Below, piece after piece: positions 9,344-16,231 of a DNA stretch of 24,184 nt. The DNA comes from a virus. The stretch's first letter is position 1. The number at the start of each line of letters is the position of its first letter. The stretch lies in IMG/VR virus record IMGVR_UViG_3300042866_002428, positions 1 through 24,184 of that record. The stretch is one strand, 5' to 3'. A model generated the notes under the pieces. It was not told the origin of the DNA, ran no database searches, and was given only the letters and a program-made list of their open reading frames with translations. A program made the position numbers and the translations under genes.

Positions 9344-9985
9344 TTAATTATCATCAGATACCACATCATAATCATATCGGTCATCGTCAGAGGTTATCCA
9401 CTTATCCCCATCTTCAACATCCCAAATTTTTGTATTAATCAATCTTTCAATCAAGCTATCACCCTTCTTCGTTGTATAAGAAGGATCCCATAGCCGAATT
9501 CTATTATTTGGCTGGATAGCAAAATTACCATCCTTGCGTAAAATTACATGACCACACTTATGTTGACCCGGATTTACAGAATAACCCGCATCAAGAAGAT
9601 TTACATCAGGGTTATGCCAGTCAAGAGTAAACATGTACTTACCATCAACTTTTTCTTTACGGCGATTAATGTATGTCATTGACATGCCGCGCATGTGCTC
9701 AAAGATTGTTACGCTGATATGAGAAGAAAAACTATTCCACAACACAAGGTCGTGTATGTCCACCTCAGGAGCGTCCAGAGTGTCACAGAAAGCATTTATA
9801 GGTGCTCTCCACCAAACCCCACCATCTTCCATTAAAAAATGGAACACAGGGGCTCTATCTGGTATTGATGCTACCCCAAAAATTACACACGGAAATTTAA
9901 GATCATGGCTATCAACCTGATCGCGCAAAAAGTTACCACGCACATAACACTCAATAGGTGGAATGCTTGCATTTAGTTCTGGCAT
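9344..9985 (-). CDS. phage protein of unknown function
   Basis: A 213-residue protein I do not recognise. I use the ATG at 9985 because GAGGAAGG lies just upstream and the frame further upstream lies inside the metallopeptidase gene. The product starts MPELNASIPPIECYVRG and contains FPCVIFGVASIPDRAPVFHFLMEDGGVWWRAPINAF (named by its ends, residues about 30-65), a segment of strands rich in aromatics. It continues through SSHISVTIFEHMRGMSM and a likely barrel-like C-terminal half, and ends in an acidic Asp-rich tail. The gene begins one base after the stop of the metallopeptidase gene and is in the same transcript. Confidence 0.75.
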   Translation of the reverse strand: MPELNASIPPIECYVRGNFLRDQVDSHDLKFPCVIFGVASIPDRAPVFHFLMEDGGVWWRAPINAFCDTLDAPEVDIHDLVLWNSFSSHISVTIFEHMRGMSMTYINRRKEKVDGKYMFTLDWHNPDVNLLDAGYSVNPGQHKCGHVILRKDGNFAIQPNNRIRLWDPSYTTKKGDSLIERLINTKIWDVEDGDKWITSDDDRYDYDVVSDDN

Positions 9986-9986
9986 A

Positions 9987-10469
9987 TCAAGCCTTCCTCT
10001 TTCCAGCGACTTTCTTAGCCGCCTTCTTCTTAACCCTTGGCTTTGGCATATCAGGAGTTGGAAGCCATTTTCCCATTGATTCTGAAAGAGAGTCAATGAC
10101 CCGCTCATTTTCATATTGGATGAGCGATAGCACCATTTTGTGAACTGCCTTACTCTTAGCATCTTCAGGATCCGGCTTTAATACTTCATCAACAGCTTCT
10201 TCAATTACTGCAAGATGACAATGCAGCAACTCATGAACAATGGTTGCCCGAAGATCCTCGGGAGTATCTTTTCTGAAATCTTTATGTAAATACATTTTTG
10301 CTAAATGCTGACCATGAATAACTTCTGTTTCACCAAGAGCATCCACATTGCAAGGCTTTGCTTGCATAAGAATTGTCCAATGAGACAACCCCATCATGTT
10401 CTTTAGCTTGTTAACATAGCGAACAACCCAAACATCCATTTCCTGAGGCGCAGCAGGTTGCTTAGCCAT
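9987..10469 (-). CDS. HExxH zinc metallopeptidase-like protein
   Basis: A 160-residue protein with the zinc protease signature HELLH at residues 79-83, in ATIVHELLHCHL, where the Glu is the general base. The preceding strand HLAKMYLHKDFRKDTPEDLR and a following long helix match small phage SprT-like or gluzincin-type peptidases. The third zinc ligand is uncertain; His 85 or a Glu in the helix (residues 90-95) are candidates. The C-terminus is a Lys/Arg/Ala tail (KKKAAKKVAGKRKA) that may bind nucleic acid. There is an 8-bp overlap with the gene at 10462, showing operon membership. The substrate is not known. Confidence 0.75.
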   Translation of the reverse strand: MAKQPAAPQEMDVWVVRYVNKLKNMMGLSHWTILMQAKPCNVDALGETEVIHGQHLAKMYLHKDFRKDTPEDLRATIVHELLHCHLAVIEEAVDEVLKPDPEDAKSKAVHKMVLSLIQYENERVIDSLSESMGKWLPTPDMPKPRVKKKAAKKVAGKRKA

Positions 10470-10725
10470 TTACAATACCTGAATTTTCTTCTACAAGTTT
10501 TTTTTCATCTTCGCTCACATACAGGCGAAGTGCATAAATACATGGGTCTCCGCCATTTTCCCATTCTTCATCTTCTTCCCGACTTTGCGGAATGCCATCA
10601 TGGGTAGAACACACTGGTTTACTAATCCAATTATTCTGGATACCTAACAACAGCCAGTCTTCAAAACTTTTCTCAACTGCCCAGGGATTGTAATTTTTTT
10701 CTGGGTCATAAAAATTATCGGTCAT
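10462..10725 (-). CDS. small conserved actinophage-type protein
   Basis: An 87-residue protein of unknown function. The ATG at 10725 has GGAGG four bases upstream and is preferred over an in-frame start seven codons earlier. The sequence KPVCSTHDGIPQSREEDEEWENGGDPC has two Cys and one His and resembles a type of small protein often seen in actinobacteriophages, known to me only as hypothetical. Its Cys/His spacing could hold a metal. It overlaps both neighbours, which indicates tight coupling. Confidence 0.7.
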   Translation of the reverse strand: MTDNFYDPEKNYNPWAVEKSFEDWLLLGIQNNWISKPVCSTHDGIPQSREEDEEWENGGDPCIYALRLYVSEDEKKLVEENSGIVNG

Positions 10726-10939
10726 CTTTCCTCCACTTAACAACATTATTTACATACACAATTCCGTAAAAAACAGAACCAAATATAAAACCATACTGTT
10801 TGCTAGTAATTGCAAACACTGTCCATAAACACTCTACACATATTAACCAAACAAATGCTTCCCATCTTTTTTTACCAACAAAAAAAATGCCGACAACTCC
10901 CATTGTAGCAAGAAGCCAAGACCATGCTTGGTTGCTCAT
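10715..10939 (-). CDS. small membrane protein
   Basis: A 74-residue protein starting MSNQAWSWLLATMGVVGIFF. Three hydrophobic stretches are visible (about residues 5-22, 27-44 and 48-64) with a basic end KWRKDDR, so two to three membrane helices are likely. The plan resembles a small transmembrane protein frequent in actinophage genomes, of unknown role. GGAGAA precedes the ATG, which overlaps the stop of the upstream gene (ATGA). A holin function cannot be excluded, but no lysin gene is near. Confidence 0.7.
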   Translation of the reverse strand: MSNQAWSWLLATMGVVGIFFVGKKRWEAFVWLICVECLWTVFAITSKQYGFIFGSVFYGIVYVNNVVKWRKDDR

Positions 10940-11577
10940 GCATTCTCCATTGGTAGCAAGAATTCTCCACGAATCCACATTAGTGCAATCGCAGAGTAGC
11001 CGCCAATATCAAGCAATGTATCATAAATGCTTTCACCTGAGACTGCATTTGTAACCCCTTTTGGTTTAGATAAAAGATTCTCTAATCTTGCAACTTTATC
11101 ATGCAATCGGATTGTTAGCCCGTTAAGGCCAAATCTTTCAATATTTTTTGGTCCGTAATCTTTTTGTTTTTTAACTAAAGTAGAAGAAAGCATTTTTTGA
11201 TTTAAAGAAATACCATTTACTTTGCAGTAATGCAAACCGACAGCACCAATCATTGACCACAACCAACTATGGTACTGCCGGCAATGCATTAACTCATCTT
11301 CACTTTTATTTACAAAATAGTGCGGGTCACTCTCCCATGTCTTGTTATCAATGCACCAATCAATAATTTTTTTAATGTTATCAATATGATTATCTGACAA
11401 GTCAATTCTGAGATTCTTCCAATAAGGATTACTCATTCGTGAATTCTGAGAGGTACCGCACTCCATGGTCATGCGAGTTATGTCAAACCTATCTACAAAC
11501 CAAAACAAATCTCTTACGGCTTCTTCCGCACAAAATTCCCATGACTTTGTATTTCGCACAACCATTGTTTTTTCCAT
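10936..11577 (-). CDS. Nmad1 (DUF1599)-like protein
   Basis: A 213-residue protein. The segment from residue about 130, KKQKDYGPKNIERFG, continues through LTIRLHDKVARLENLL to ESIYDTLLDIGGYSAIALMW. It fits nucleotide modification associated domain 1 (DUF1599), found in phages together with modified bases or nucleotide salvage and distantly related to all-alpha NTP pyrophosphatases; the Asp-rich LHDKVARLENL helix would bind metal. The first 120 residues are an unassigned extension, with several Trp and Cys. The start has no good ribosome-binding site; an ATG four codons later has GGAAA upstream. It follows the HTH gene by two bases. A role in nucleotide metabolism would pair well with the ribonucleotide reductase at 16232, but this is inference. 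Confidence 0.75.
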   Translation of the reverse strand: MEKTMVVRNTKSWEFCAEEAVRDLFWFVDRFDITRMTMECGTSQNSRMSNPYWKNLRIDLSDNHIDNIKKIIDWCIDNKTWESDPHYFVNKSEDELMHCRQYHSWLWSMIGAVGLHYCKVNGISLNQKMLSSTLVKKQKDYGPKNIERFGLNGLTIRLHDKVARLENLLSKPKGVTNAVSGESIYDTLLDIGGYSAIALMWIRGEFLLPMENA

Positions 11578-11579
11578 AG

Positions 11580-12035
11580 TTAGCTATTTGCTCGCTCAAC
11601 TTTAGGATCAATAATTTCAAAGTGTCCACGCTTTACTTTCTTAAAGTAAGAACGATTCGCATTATAAAAATTATAAAAAGTCGGGAGTGAGATTTGTACA
11701 TCTGTAGCTAATTGCACAGGTGTAACAACTTTCCCTACATTTCCGTTAAGAAAGTTAACAATGTTATCTTGCTTAGATTTTCTTCCAGCCATTTTATTTA
11801 CCACCTTTTCTGTGAATTTAAAAAATTCAGCGTATGTTGAATATATTTCTTCATCAATGTTGTAATACTTAATGGTCTTTGATGGAGCCCAACCTTTGTA
11901 ATGACCATATATGACAGAAGCAGCTTCTCTCTGGTTAGACACAGGAACTGATGCAATTAGTTTATTAAAAATAGCATCAAACTCTTTTGTCGCTGTAAAC
12001 CCAGGTTCTTCTTCGTGAATGTTTTCTTCTGACAT
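11580..12035 (-). CDS. helix-turn-helix DNA-binding protein
   Basis: A 151-residue protein and the first gene of the large minus-strand unit. I start at the ATG at 12035, where AGAAAGG precedes; a frame start further upstream would cross the promoter. The N-terminal half is acidic, then helical (AASVIYGHYKGWAPSKTIKYY). The C-terminal GRKSKQDNIVNFLNGNVGKVVTPVQLATDVQISLPTFYNFYNAN (named by its ends) reads as a winged or simple helix-turn-helix, with VQLATDVQIS and LPTFYNFYN as the DNA-contact pair, ending GHFEIIDPK. GRKSK is reminiscent of the GRKSN element of the left-arm proteins, but this may be chance. It probably regulates its own operon. Confidence 0.7.
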   Translation of the reverse strand: MSEENIHEEEPGFTATKEFDAIFNKLIASVPVSNQREAASVIYGHYKGWAPSKTIKYYNIDEEIYSTYAEFFKFTEKVVNKMAGRKSKQDNIVNFLNGNVGKVVTPVQLATDVQISLPTFYNFYNANRSYFKKVKRGHFEIIDPKVERANS

Positions 12036-12060
12036 ATCCAGCCTTTCTCTCGGTGTAGTC

Positions 12061-12089
12061 ATATTAGCATTTTTAGAAAACGAAATCAA
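12061..12089 (-). promoter_or_regulatory. promoter of the large minus-strand unit
   Basis: On the minus strand TTGATT (12084-12089), a 17-bp spacer and an extended TGC-TAATAT (-10 at 12061-12066) form a near-consensus sigma70-type promoter. The predicted leader is about 20 bases and contains the AGAAAGG site of the HTH gene. Confidence 0.7.
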
Positions 12090-12113
12090 CGGGGAGTCAA
12101 AGTTTTTTAAAAT

Positions 12114-12181
12114 AAAAAACGAGCGCCTCAATGCACCTACAATAACCTTTCGGAATACTATAAGCCTAGAAGCGCTCGTTT
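12114..12181 (-). terminator. long-loop intrinsic terminator
   Basis: AAACGAGCGC (12117-12126) and GCGCTCGTTT (12172-12181) are perfectly complementary over 10 bp, with a 45-nt loop. On the minus strand the second arm runs into six T. It separates the genes at 12186 and above from the promoter at 12061. The unusually long loop may hold additional structure. Confidence 0.65.
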
Positions 12182-12185
12182 AAAT

Positions 12186-12416
12186 TTATTTTTTAACAGT
12201 TGCTGGTTTTACTACTTTTTTTGCAATAACTTTATCTGCATGCCAATCAATATGTTTTTCAAGTTTAATGTCAACATCTTTAACATCTTCATGCAAGTCT
12301 TTTAGCAAAAGAGCTACGACACCATGATCTGCTTTATTCTCTTTCCTGCTCATCTGGACTAGTGCTGCAAGTATTCCACCTACAGCGGCAATGGTTGCTA
12401 CAATAACTGCTTCCAT
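12186..12416 (-). CDS. small protein with N-terminal membrane anchor
   Basis: A 76-residue protein. Residues 3-21 (AVIVATIAAVGGILAALVQ) form one membrane helix. A charged helical segment with coiled-coil character follows (LLLKDLHEDVKDVDIKLEKHIDWHADK) and a Lys/Val tail. The layout resembles small phage membrane proteins near lysis or tail genes, such as DUF2746-type proteins, but the match is not firm. The ATG is three bases after the stop of the upstream gene and lacks a ribosome-binding site, so translation is coupled. It is last before the terminator. Confidence 0.65.
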   Translation of the reverse strand: MEAVIVATIAAVGGILAALVQMSRKENKADHGVVALLLKDLHEDVKDVDIKLEKHIDWHADKVIAKKVVKPATVKK

Positions 12417-12419
12417 AAA

Positions 12420-12830
12420 TTACTTAGCCATCAAGAAGTCAGCGATTACATCGACATTAATGTCAAACGAACCGAACTGGCTTTCATGAGCCTTAAGTGA
12501 ATTAATCAAGTCTGCTTTGCGAACAGCAACCTTTTCTGGATCGCCATCACCGAACGATGTGGATGGTGATGGGGTTGGTGAAGTGCCTTCACTTGTTGAA
12601 CCACTGTCGCTACCTGAAAGAGTTGTTTTTGTTTCTGTCAACATAAAAGTGACATCCTTAACTGCTTTTCCAAGTACATCAATTTGTTGCTGGTGGTAAG
12701 CGGCGGCTTCAACAAATTCTTTCATTTGTGTAAAAGCAGCTTTTGCCATTTCTTCGTTCTTGCTTTTGAGGAATGAATGCTGATTAATCATTGTTTCAGC
12801 ACTATCCACTGGGATACTAATAAATTTCAT
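12420..12830 (-). CDS. helical phage protein with Ser/Thr/Pro linker
   Basis: A 136-residue protein of unknown function. AAGGAGAG stands just before the ATG. Residues 15-65 are helical (KNEEMAKAAFTQMKEFVEAAAYHQQQIDVLGKA, named by its ends) and may form a coiled coil. A low-complexity Gly/Ser/Thr/Pro stretch (about 72-97, including SPTPSPSTS) links to a short C-terminal helical part rich in Asp and Val. The linker is typical of structural or tail-associated phage proteins, but nothing assigns one. It is followed, three bases later, by the membrane-anchor gene at 12186. Confidence 0.65.
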   Translation of the reverse strand: MKFISIPVDSAETMINQHSFLKSKNEEMAKAAFTQMKEFVEAAAYHQQQIDVLGKAVKDVTFMLTETKTTLSGSDSGSTSEGTSPTPSPSTSFGDGDPEKVAVRKADLINSLKAHESQFGSFDINVDVIADFLMAK

Positions 12831-12867
12831 AAACTCTCCTTATATCAAAGATATGCTTATAAGCATA

Positions 12868-13896
12868 TCACATTAAATATTCTTTAACCCTGTTTATAAT
12901 ATAGCTCATAATGGCTTCTTCATCATCTTCCTCATCATCTTCTTCTGGCTCAACTATGCCGTCTGGGATGATGGCAAATCTGCACTTGCCTTCTTCCTCA
13001 ACTTTTTGTGCGAGTATCTTGCATACCCCTTCGCCTTCATATAAAACGCAATTAGAACATTTGACTCCGATGTCAGCTACATCATTTTCATCCGGGGAAT
13101 CGTAGCCAGCCCAAACCCCGGTTTCGTCTTCGTTAAACTTGCCGTACCGGCGAGTGATTGCTATCAGCATATCAGCCAAGACCGCTTCTTGCTCGTCAAG
13201 GTCATCTGCAATTTTATTCACAAACTCCTCGGACTTATTCACAGTCCTATAACCGCCGCCTCGTTTTTTATATTCACGAACGAGCCATGCATTTGCATAC
13301 GCTGAAGGGTAAACATCAAATTTTGCTTTAGCCTCAGCTTTGACTCGGGCGTAGAGAGATGGGTTGGTTGGAACATTACGAGATGCTTTCTCAACATCTG
13401 TTGAAACATTAATAGGCTTCTTGTCCTGCCTCGTCTGGGATGACTCAGCCGTGCGCTTGCGCCTGACTGCTGACGCAATCTGTGCGGGTGTCATTCTTGC
13501 AGCACGAGCGGCAGGTACGCACTTTGGGTACTTCCCTGATTCAGCATCTGCTCTGCCGCATGGCTCAAAACCACCGCCAGCTTTTGGTCGGGATATATCC
13601 ACCCATCTTTCTTTAAACCATTGATCAAGGTTTTTACCAAAATCTTCTTTTTTCTTTTTCTTCTTTGGTTTATATCCTTGCTGAGGATTCTTAATCCCTG
13701 AACCCATCGAACTAGTCGTTACTTCATTTACCTTTTCTTCATAACCGCTAACTCTTGCAGCAACGCCCTGCATTTGAGCTTTTGCTTTTGCGGCTTCCAT
13801 CGATTGCTGATCACCTGTAGTGTAGGTGTAGCATTTACCACTATCTCCCCATTTGTAGCCAGGGTTGTTTCCATCTGAACATGAACGAATAGGCAT
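12868..13896 (-). CDS. multi-domain basic protein with DUF5872-like module
   Basis: A 342-residue protein of unknown function with clear modular build. Residues 1-48 hold CSDGNNPGYKWGDSGKCYTY, a Cys-pair motif seen in several phage virion proteins. Residues 75-150 run from a seven-Lys stretch through KERWVDISRPKAGGGFEPCGR and YPKCVPAARAARMT to AVRRKR, which resembles DUF5872 of viruses and phages. Residues 185-217 have the repeat-like FDVYPSAYANAWLVREYKKR motif. Residues 278-310 carry four Cys (280, 283, 292, 305), a probable metal or iron-sulphur site. A very acidic run (EEDDEEDDEE) lies near the C-terminus. No ribosome-binding site precedes the ATG. The basic modules suggest nucleic-acid binding, perhaps a co-packaged protein, but this is inference. 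Confidence 0.7.
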   Translation of the reverse strand: MPIRSCSDGNNPGYKWGDSGKCYTYTTGDQQSMEAAKAKAQMQGVAARVSGYEEKVNEVTTSSMGSGIKNPQQGYKPKKKKKKEDFGKNLDQWFKERWVDISRPKAGGGFEPCGRADAESGKYPKCVPAARAARMTPAQIASAVRRKRTAESSQTRQDKKPINVSTDVEKASRNVPTNPSLYARVKAEAKAKFDVYPSAYANAWLVREYKKRGGGYRTVNKSEEFVNKIADDLDEQEAVLADMLIAITRRYGKFNEDETGVWAGYDSPDENDVADIGVKCSNCVLYEGEGVCKILAQKVEEEGKCRFAIIPDGIVEPEEDDEEDDEEAIMSYIINRVKEYLM

Positions 13897-13915
13897 GATT
13901 TAATATCTTATCATA

Positions 13916-14203
13916 TTATTGATAAATACTCACAACATCAGCCTGATTCCAACGCTGAACTGGTATCTCCACCCGCCAAAAATAGGCGGCAGCGTCTTCT
14001 GATGAATAGACAATTCTTGCGTAAGCTTTCTTTGCACCCTCATCATACACGGGGCAGGAGCCGTTGCTACAAAAGTATAATGCTTTATATTGATACCTGT
14101 CTTGGTGCCAGTGAACAGCATTAACCACAGTTAAGTTTTTATTGCAGTAGGGGCATGTTCTTACCGGATACGGAAAGTCTTTAATTACTTGTCCCAAAAT
14201 CAT
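13916..14203 (-). CDS. zinc-ribbon protein
   Basis: A 95-residue protein. I take the ATG at 14203 (MILGQVIKDF), since GGAG lies nine bases before it; five other ATGs lie just upstream in frame. RTCPYC provides a CxxC pair and FCSNGSCP the second Cys pair, with HWHQDRYQY between, so a zinc ribbon of about 35 residues is likely. The C-terminal half (YARIVYSSEDAAAYFWRVEIPVQRW) is strand-rich. The start overlaps the 14181 gene by 23 bp. Small zinc ribbons of this kind are common among phage hypothetical proteins. Confidence 0.7.
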   Translation of the reverse strand: MILGQVIKDFPYPVRTCPYCNKNLTVVNAVHWHQDRYQYKALYFCSNGSCPVYDEGAKKAYARIVYSSEDAAAYFWRVEIPVQRWNQADVVSIYQ

Positions 14204-14459
14204 ATCGATCATCTCCATCATCATTAATTATTTTCTTTCTTAGAATATAAGTAATGACTTCATCTATTTTGTTTCTTGCAATTTCTATACCATCCATTAA
14301 AGCATTAAGTTCTTCAATTGACATAGGGTATTTGTCATCAGGTGACATTATAACAAAGGCTGGAACAAAAGTTTCTTCAAAAGGCACTGCCTTAACAATA
14401 ATCTGGAGAGACTCAATATCCTCTAGATTTATATCAGAGTTATAGCTAGTTATTCTCAT
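14181..14459 (-). CDS. small phage protein
   Basis: A 92-residue protein of unknown function. It has an alternating strand pattern (LQIIVKAVPFEETFVPAFVIMSP) followed by a helix (SIEELNALMDGIEIARNKIDEVITYIL) and an acidic Asp-rich tail. The ATG overlaps the stop of the 14456 gene (ATGA), so it is translationally coupled. No motif indicates activity. Confidence 0.65.
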   Translation of the reverse strand: MRITSYNSDINLEDIESLQIIVKAVPFEETFVPAFVIMSPDDKYPMSIEELNALMDGIEIARNKIDEVITYILRKKIINDDGDDRYDFGTSN

Positions 14460-14689
14460 CTATGTCTTTTCTTATTAATTCTTGGAGGTGGTAATTTTGC
14501 CTGCACTCTTTCAACTTTCTTTTCAACCTTCTTTTCAGGTGGTTTGATAAACCTAATCCACTGGTATACTAGCATTATTAGTATGCTGGATGTAAAAGTT
14601 ATTTCTCTTTCCAGAAGGATGTTTGTGGAGTATTTTACACCTATCGCAGAAACCGCAGTCCACACAAACCAAAAAAAGAAATTTGTCAT
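14456..14689 (-). CDS. small membrane protein, leaderless
   Basis: A 77-residue protein. Two hydrophobic segments are visible, about residues 3-20 (NFFFWFVWTAVSAIGVKY) and 32-48 (TSSILIMLVYQWIRFI). A strongly basic C-terminal tail (KKVEKKVERVQAKLPPPRINKKRHR) should stay in the cytoplasm. There is no ribosome-binding site; an extended -10 (TGG-TATGAT) ends exactly six bases before the ATG, so the mRNA is predicted to be leaderless. It is the first gene of the minus-strand group running to 12186. Function is unknown. Confidence 0.7.
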   Translation of the reverse strand: MTNFFFWFVWTAVSAIGVKYSTNILLEREITFTSSILIMLVYQWIRFIKPPEKKVEKKVERVQAKLPPPRINKKRHR

Positions 14690-14695
14690 GGGTAG

Positions 14696-14704
14696 ATCAT
14701 ACCA
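14696..14704 (-). promoter_or_regulatory. extended -10 promoter, leaderless
   Basis: On the minus strand TGG-TATGAT (hexamer at plus 14696-14701) stands exactly six bases before the ATG at 14689. The -35 is not recognisable, as is usual for extended -10 promoters. Confidence 0.6.
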
Positions 14705-14782
14705 GGAATTTTTATTTTTTTCTATTTCTTAATACATTTTTTGCAAAAAGATGGTATGCTTACGCATGCAAGGCGTACCAGC

Positions 14783-14860
14783 ATACTAGTATACTACTAA
14801 TACTTATAAACTATATATACTTAATATACTTAGCATACTAAGTATACTAAGCATGCTAGG
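14783..14860. repeat. 9-bp tandem repeats (ATACTNAGY type) between divergent genes
   Basis: Units starting ATACT or close variants occur at 14783, 14791, 14800, 14817, 14826, 14835 and 14844, followed by ATGCTAGG at 14853, mostly at a strict 9-bp step. TATACTTAG (14825-14833) and CTAAGTATA (14838-14846) form a perfect inverted repeat inside it. The block ends 20 bp before the promoter of the 14896 gene. It could be an operator cluster or iteron-type element. Confidence 0.65.
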
Positions 14861-14880
14861 TGTTCAGATAACAAGAAAAG

Positions 14881-14889
14881 TGATATGGT
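14881..14889 (+). promoter_or_regulatory. extended -10 promoter, leaderless
   Basis: TGA-TATGGT (hexamer 14884-14889) ends exactly six bases before the ATG at 14896. The hexamer 17 bp upstream is TGTTCA, a weak -35. This should start the plus-strand right-hand genes. Confidence 0.6.
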
Positions 14890-14895
14890 AGTACT

Positions 14896-15135
14896 ATGCA
14901 AATCATCGCAATTGTAGAATCTGATGACTATGGCCCGGCTGCGATTATTGACCCGGATCATATCAGCGTCATGAAATTTGATGATTTCTATATTGCAGCA
15001 ACTCGGTGCGTATTTACAAATATGCCCATCAGTTTAGAAATTTCTGAAGAAACTGCTAACGACTTGATTAAAAAAGGTGTAAACTGTCTCTCTATGTCAT
15101 CGAACTCAACGGTACTTGAAAATGAGAAAGAGTAA
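14896..15135 (+). CDS. small phage protein, leaderless
   Basis: A 79-residue protein of unknown function and the first plus-strand gene of the right part. The pattern MQIIAIVESDDYGPAAIIDPDHISVMKFDDFYIAATRC (named by its ends) is rich in short strands; a helix (SEETANDLIKKGV) and a polar tail follow. No ribosome-binding site is present; the promoter spacing predicts a leaderless mRNA. It lies eight bases before the glycosyltransferase gene, so the two are probably co-transcribed. Confidence 0.65.
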   Translation: MQIIAIVESDDYGPAAIIDPDHISVMKFDDFYIAATRCVFTNMPISLEISEETANDLIKKGVNCLSMSSNSTVLENEKE

Positions 15136-15143
15136 CACCTTCA

Positions 15144-16157
15144 ATGAAAAAAATTAGCTGGTTTAGTCTTAATCATCAAGATGCGTCTGGGGACACTTGG
15201 TATAGCCAGGGTTACTATAATGCAGCAATATCCACAATTAAAGCTTTGCAGGCTAAAGAATGCGCTGTGTTCTATAACAGGGAAGATATCCCTTACCATG
15301 TTAATTTTTGTCCGCCGACTTATTACCAGATAAAGTCAAAATATAATATTGGGTATACACCATGGGAGTCTACCAAGATCCCTCCGCATTGGGTGGATAA
15401 TATGCGAAGGTGTGATGAAATCTGGGCAACATCTGATTTTATTAAAGATGTTTATATTAAGAACAATGTTAATGCCAATGTGTTCACTATCCCTCACGGT
15501 ATCTCTGAAGAGTTTTCCATTATTGACAGAGAGTTAACAGGTCGGTTCAACTTCTTGCATGTGGGCGGGGACTCTAAGAGAAAAAATGCACAAATGGCTG
15601 TTGATGCTTTTCTTGAGCTTTATGATGGCAATGATGACTTTAGACTTATATTAAAATACAACAAGTTTTGTTTAGCAGAGATTTATTTGAATGATAAACT
15701 TGTACCTGCATCCTACCATCCTCAAATTATTTCTATACCAGAAAATTTTGACACACTTGATTTAGTTGCTTTGTATCATAAATGTCATTGCATGATATAC
15801 CCAACAATGGGCGAGGGTTTTGGAATGATCCCATTTGAGTCTATAGCAACAGGGCTTCCGACTATTGTAACAAATTTAACTGGCTGTGCAGATTTTGCAA
15901 AATATGGCATACCTTTGGAAGCAACTTTTATTAAAGCAGATTGGCAAGATCATTTGTATGATTGCGATACTGGTGAGTGGGCAAGTCCAGACTTCCAGCA
16001 ACTGATGGACCTTATGGAAAATGTTGTTAATGAATATGAAGATTTTAAAAAGTATGCAATAAAATCTGCAAGAATCTTGCACTCGGAATGGTCGTGGGCG
16101 GCGACTGCTGATAAGATACTAGCGCGTTTAGAGTTTTACGAAAATTCTTTATCGTAG
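15144..16157 (+). CDS. GT4-family glycosyltransferase
   Basis: A 337-residue protein of the GT-B fold, glycosyltransferase family 4 type. The N-terminal domain (1-130) includes GYTPWESTKIPPHWV and the switch to the second domain at FTIPHGISEEF. The nucleotide-sugar domain has FLHVGGDSKRKN (137-148), the acidic E-x7-E motif from Glu 224 to Glu 232 (GEGFGMIPFES), then GLPTIVTNLTG. These bind the sugar nucleotide phosphates. The C-terminal EWSWAATADKIL matches the usual last helix. Phage enzymes of this type may decorate DNA bases, virion proteins or host surface glycans; the sequence does not tell which. The ribosome-binding site is weak. Confidence 0.88.
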   Translation: MKKISWFSLNHQDASGDTWYSQGYYNAAISTIKALQAKECAVFYNREDIPYHVNFCPPTYYQIKSKYNIGYTPWESTKIPPHWVDNMRRCDEIWATSDFIKDVYIKNNVNANVFTIPHGISEEFSIIDRELTGRFNFLHVGGDSKRKNAQMAVDAFLELYDGNDDFRLILKYNKFCLAEIYLNDKLVPASYHPQIISIPENFDTLDLVALYHKCHCMIYPTMGEGFGMIPFESIATGLPTIVTNLTGCADFAKYGIPLEATFIKADWQDHLYDCDTGEWASPDFQQLMDLMENVVNEYEDFKKYAIKSARILHSEWSWAATADKILARLEFYENSLS

Positions 16158-16175
16158 TCCTTAGTATCAATCTTT

Positions 16176-16196
16176 GACTGTGCTCTCGGCACAGTC
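16176..16196 (+). terminator. hairpin after the glycosyltransferase gene
   Basis: GACTGTGC (16176-16183) and GCACAGTC (16189-16196) pair over 8 bp around TCTCG, 19 bp past the stop codon. The following bases (TAAACT) are not a T-run, so it may attenuate or stabilise RNA rather than end it. Confidence 0.35.
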
Positions 16197-16231
16197 TAAA
16201 CTGGATACTCTTATCTATCAGGAGGTATTAC

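Noticed and set aside
9187-9384. Minus-strand open frame of 65 codons across tRNA-Thr
   Set aside because: Its second half is translated tRNA (the typical GVGGSTPSSGS pattern). Only the first part might be a gene remnant and is listed as a low-interest finding.
13239-13624. Overlapping frames opposite the DUF5872-like gene
   Set aside because: They are shadows of the real minus-strand gene, without ribosome-binding sites or recognisable domains.
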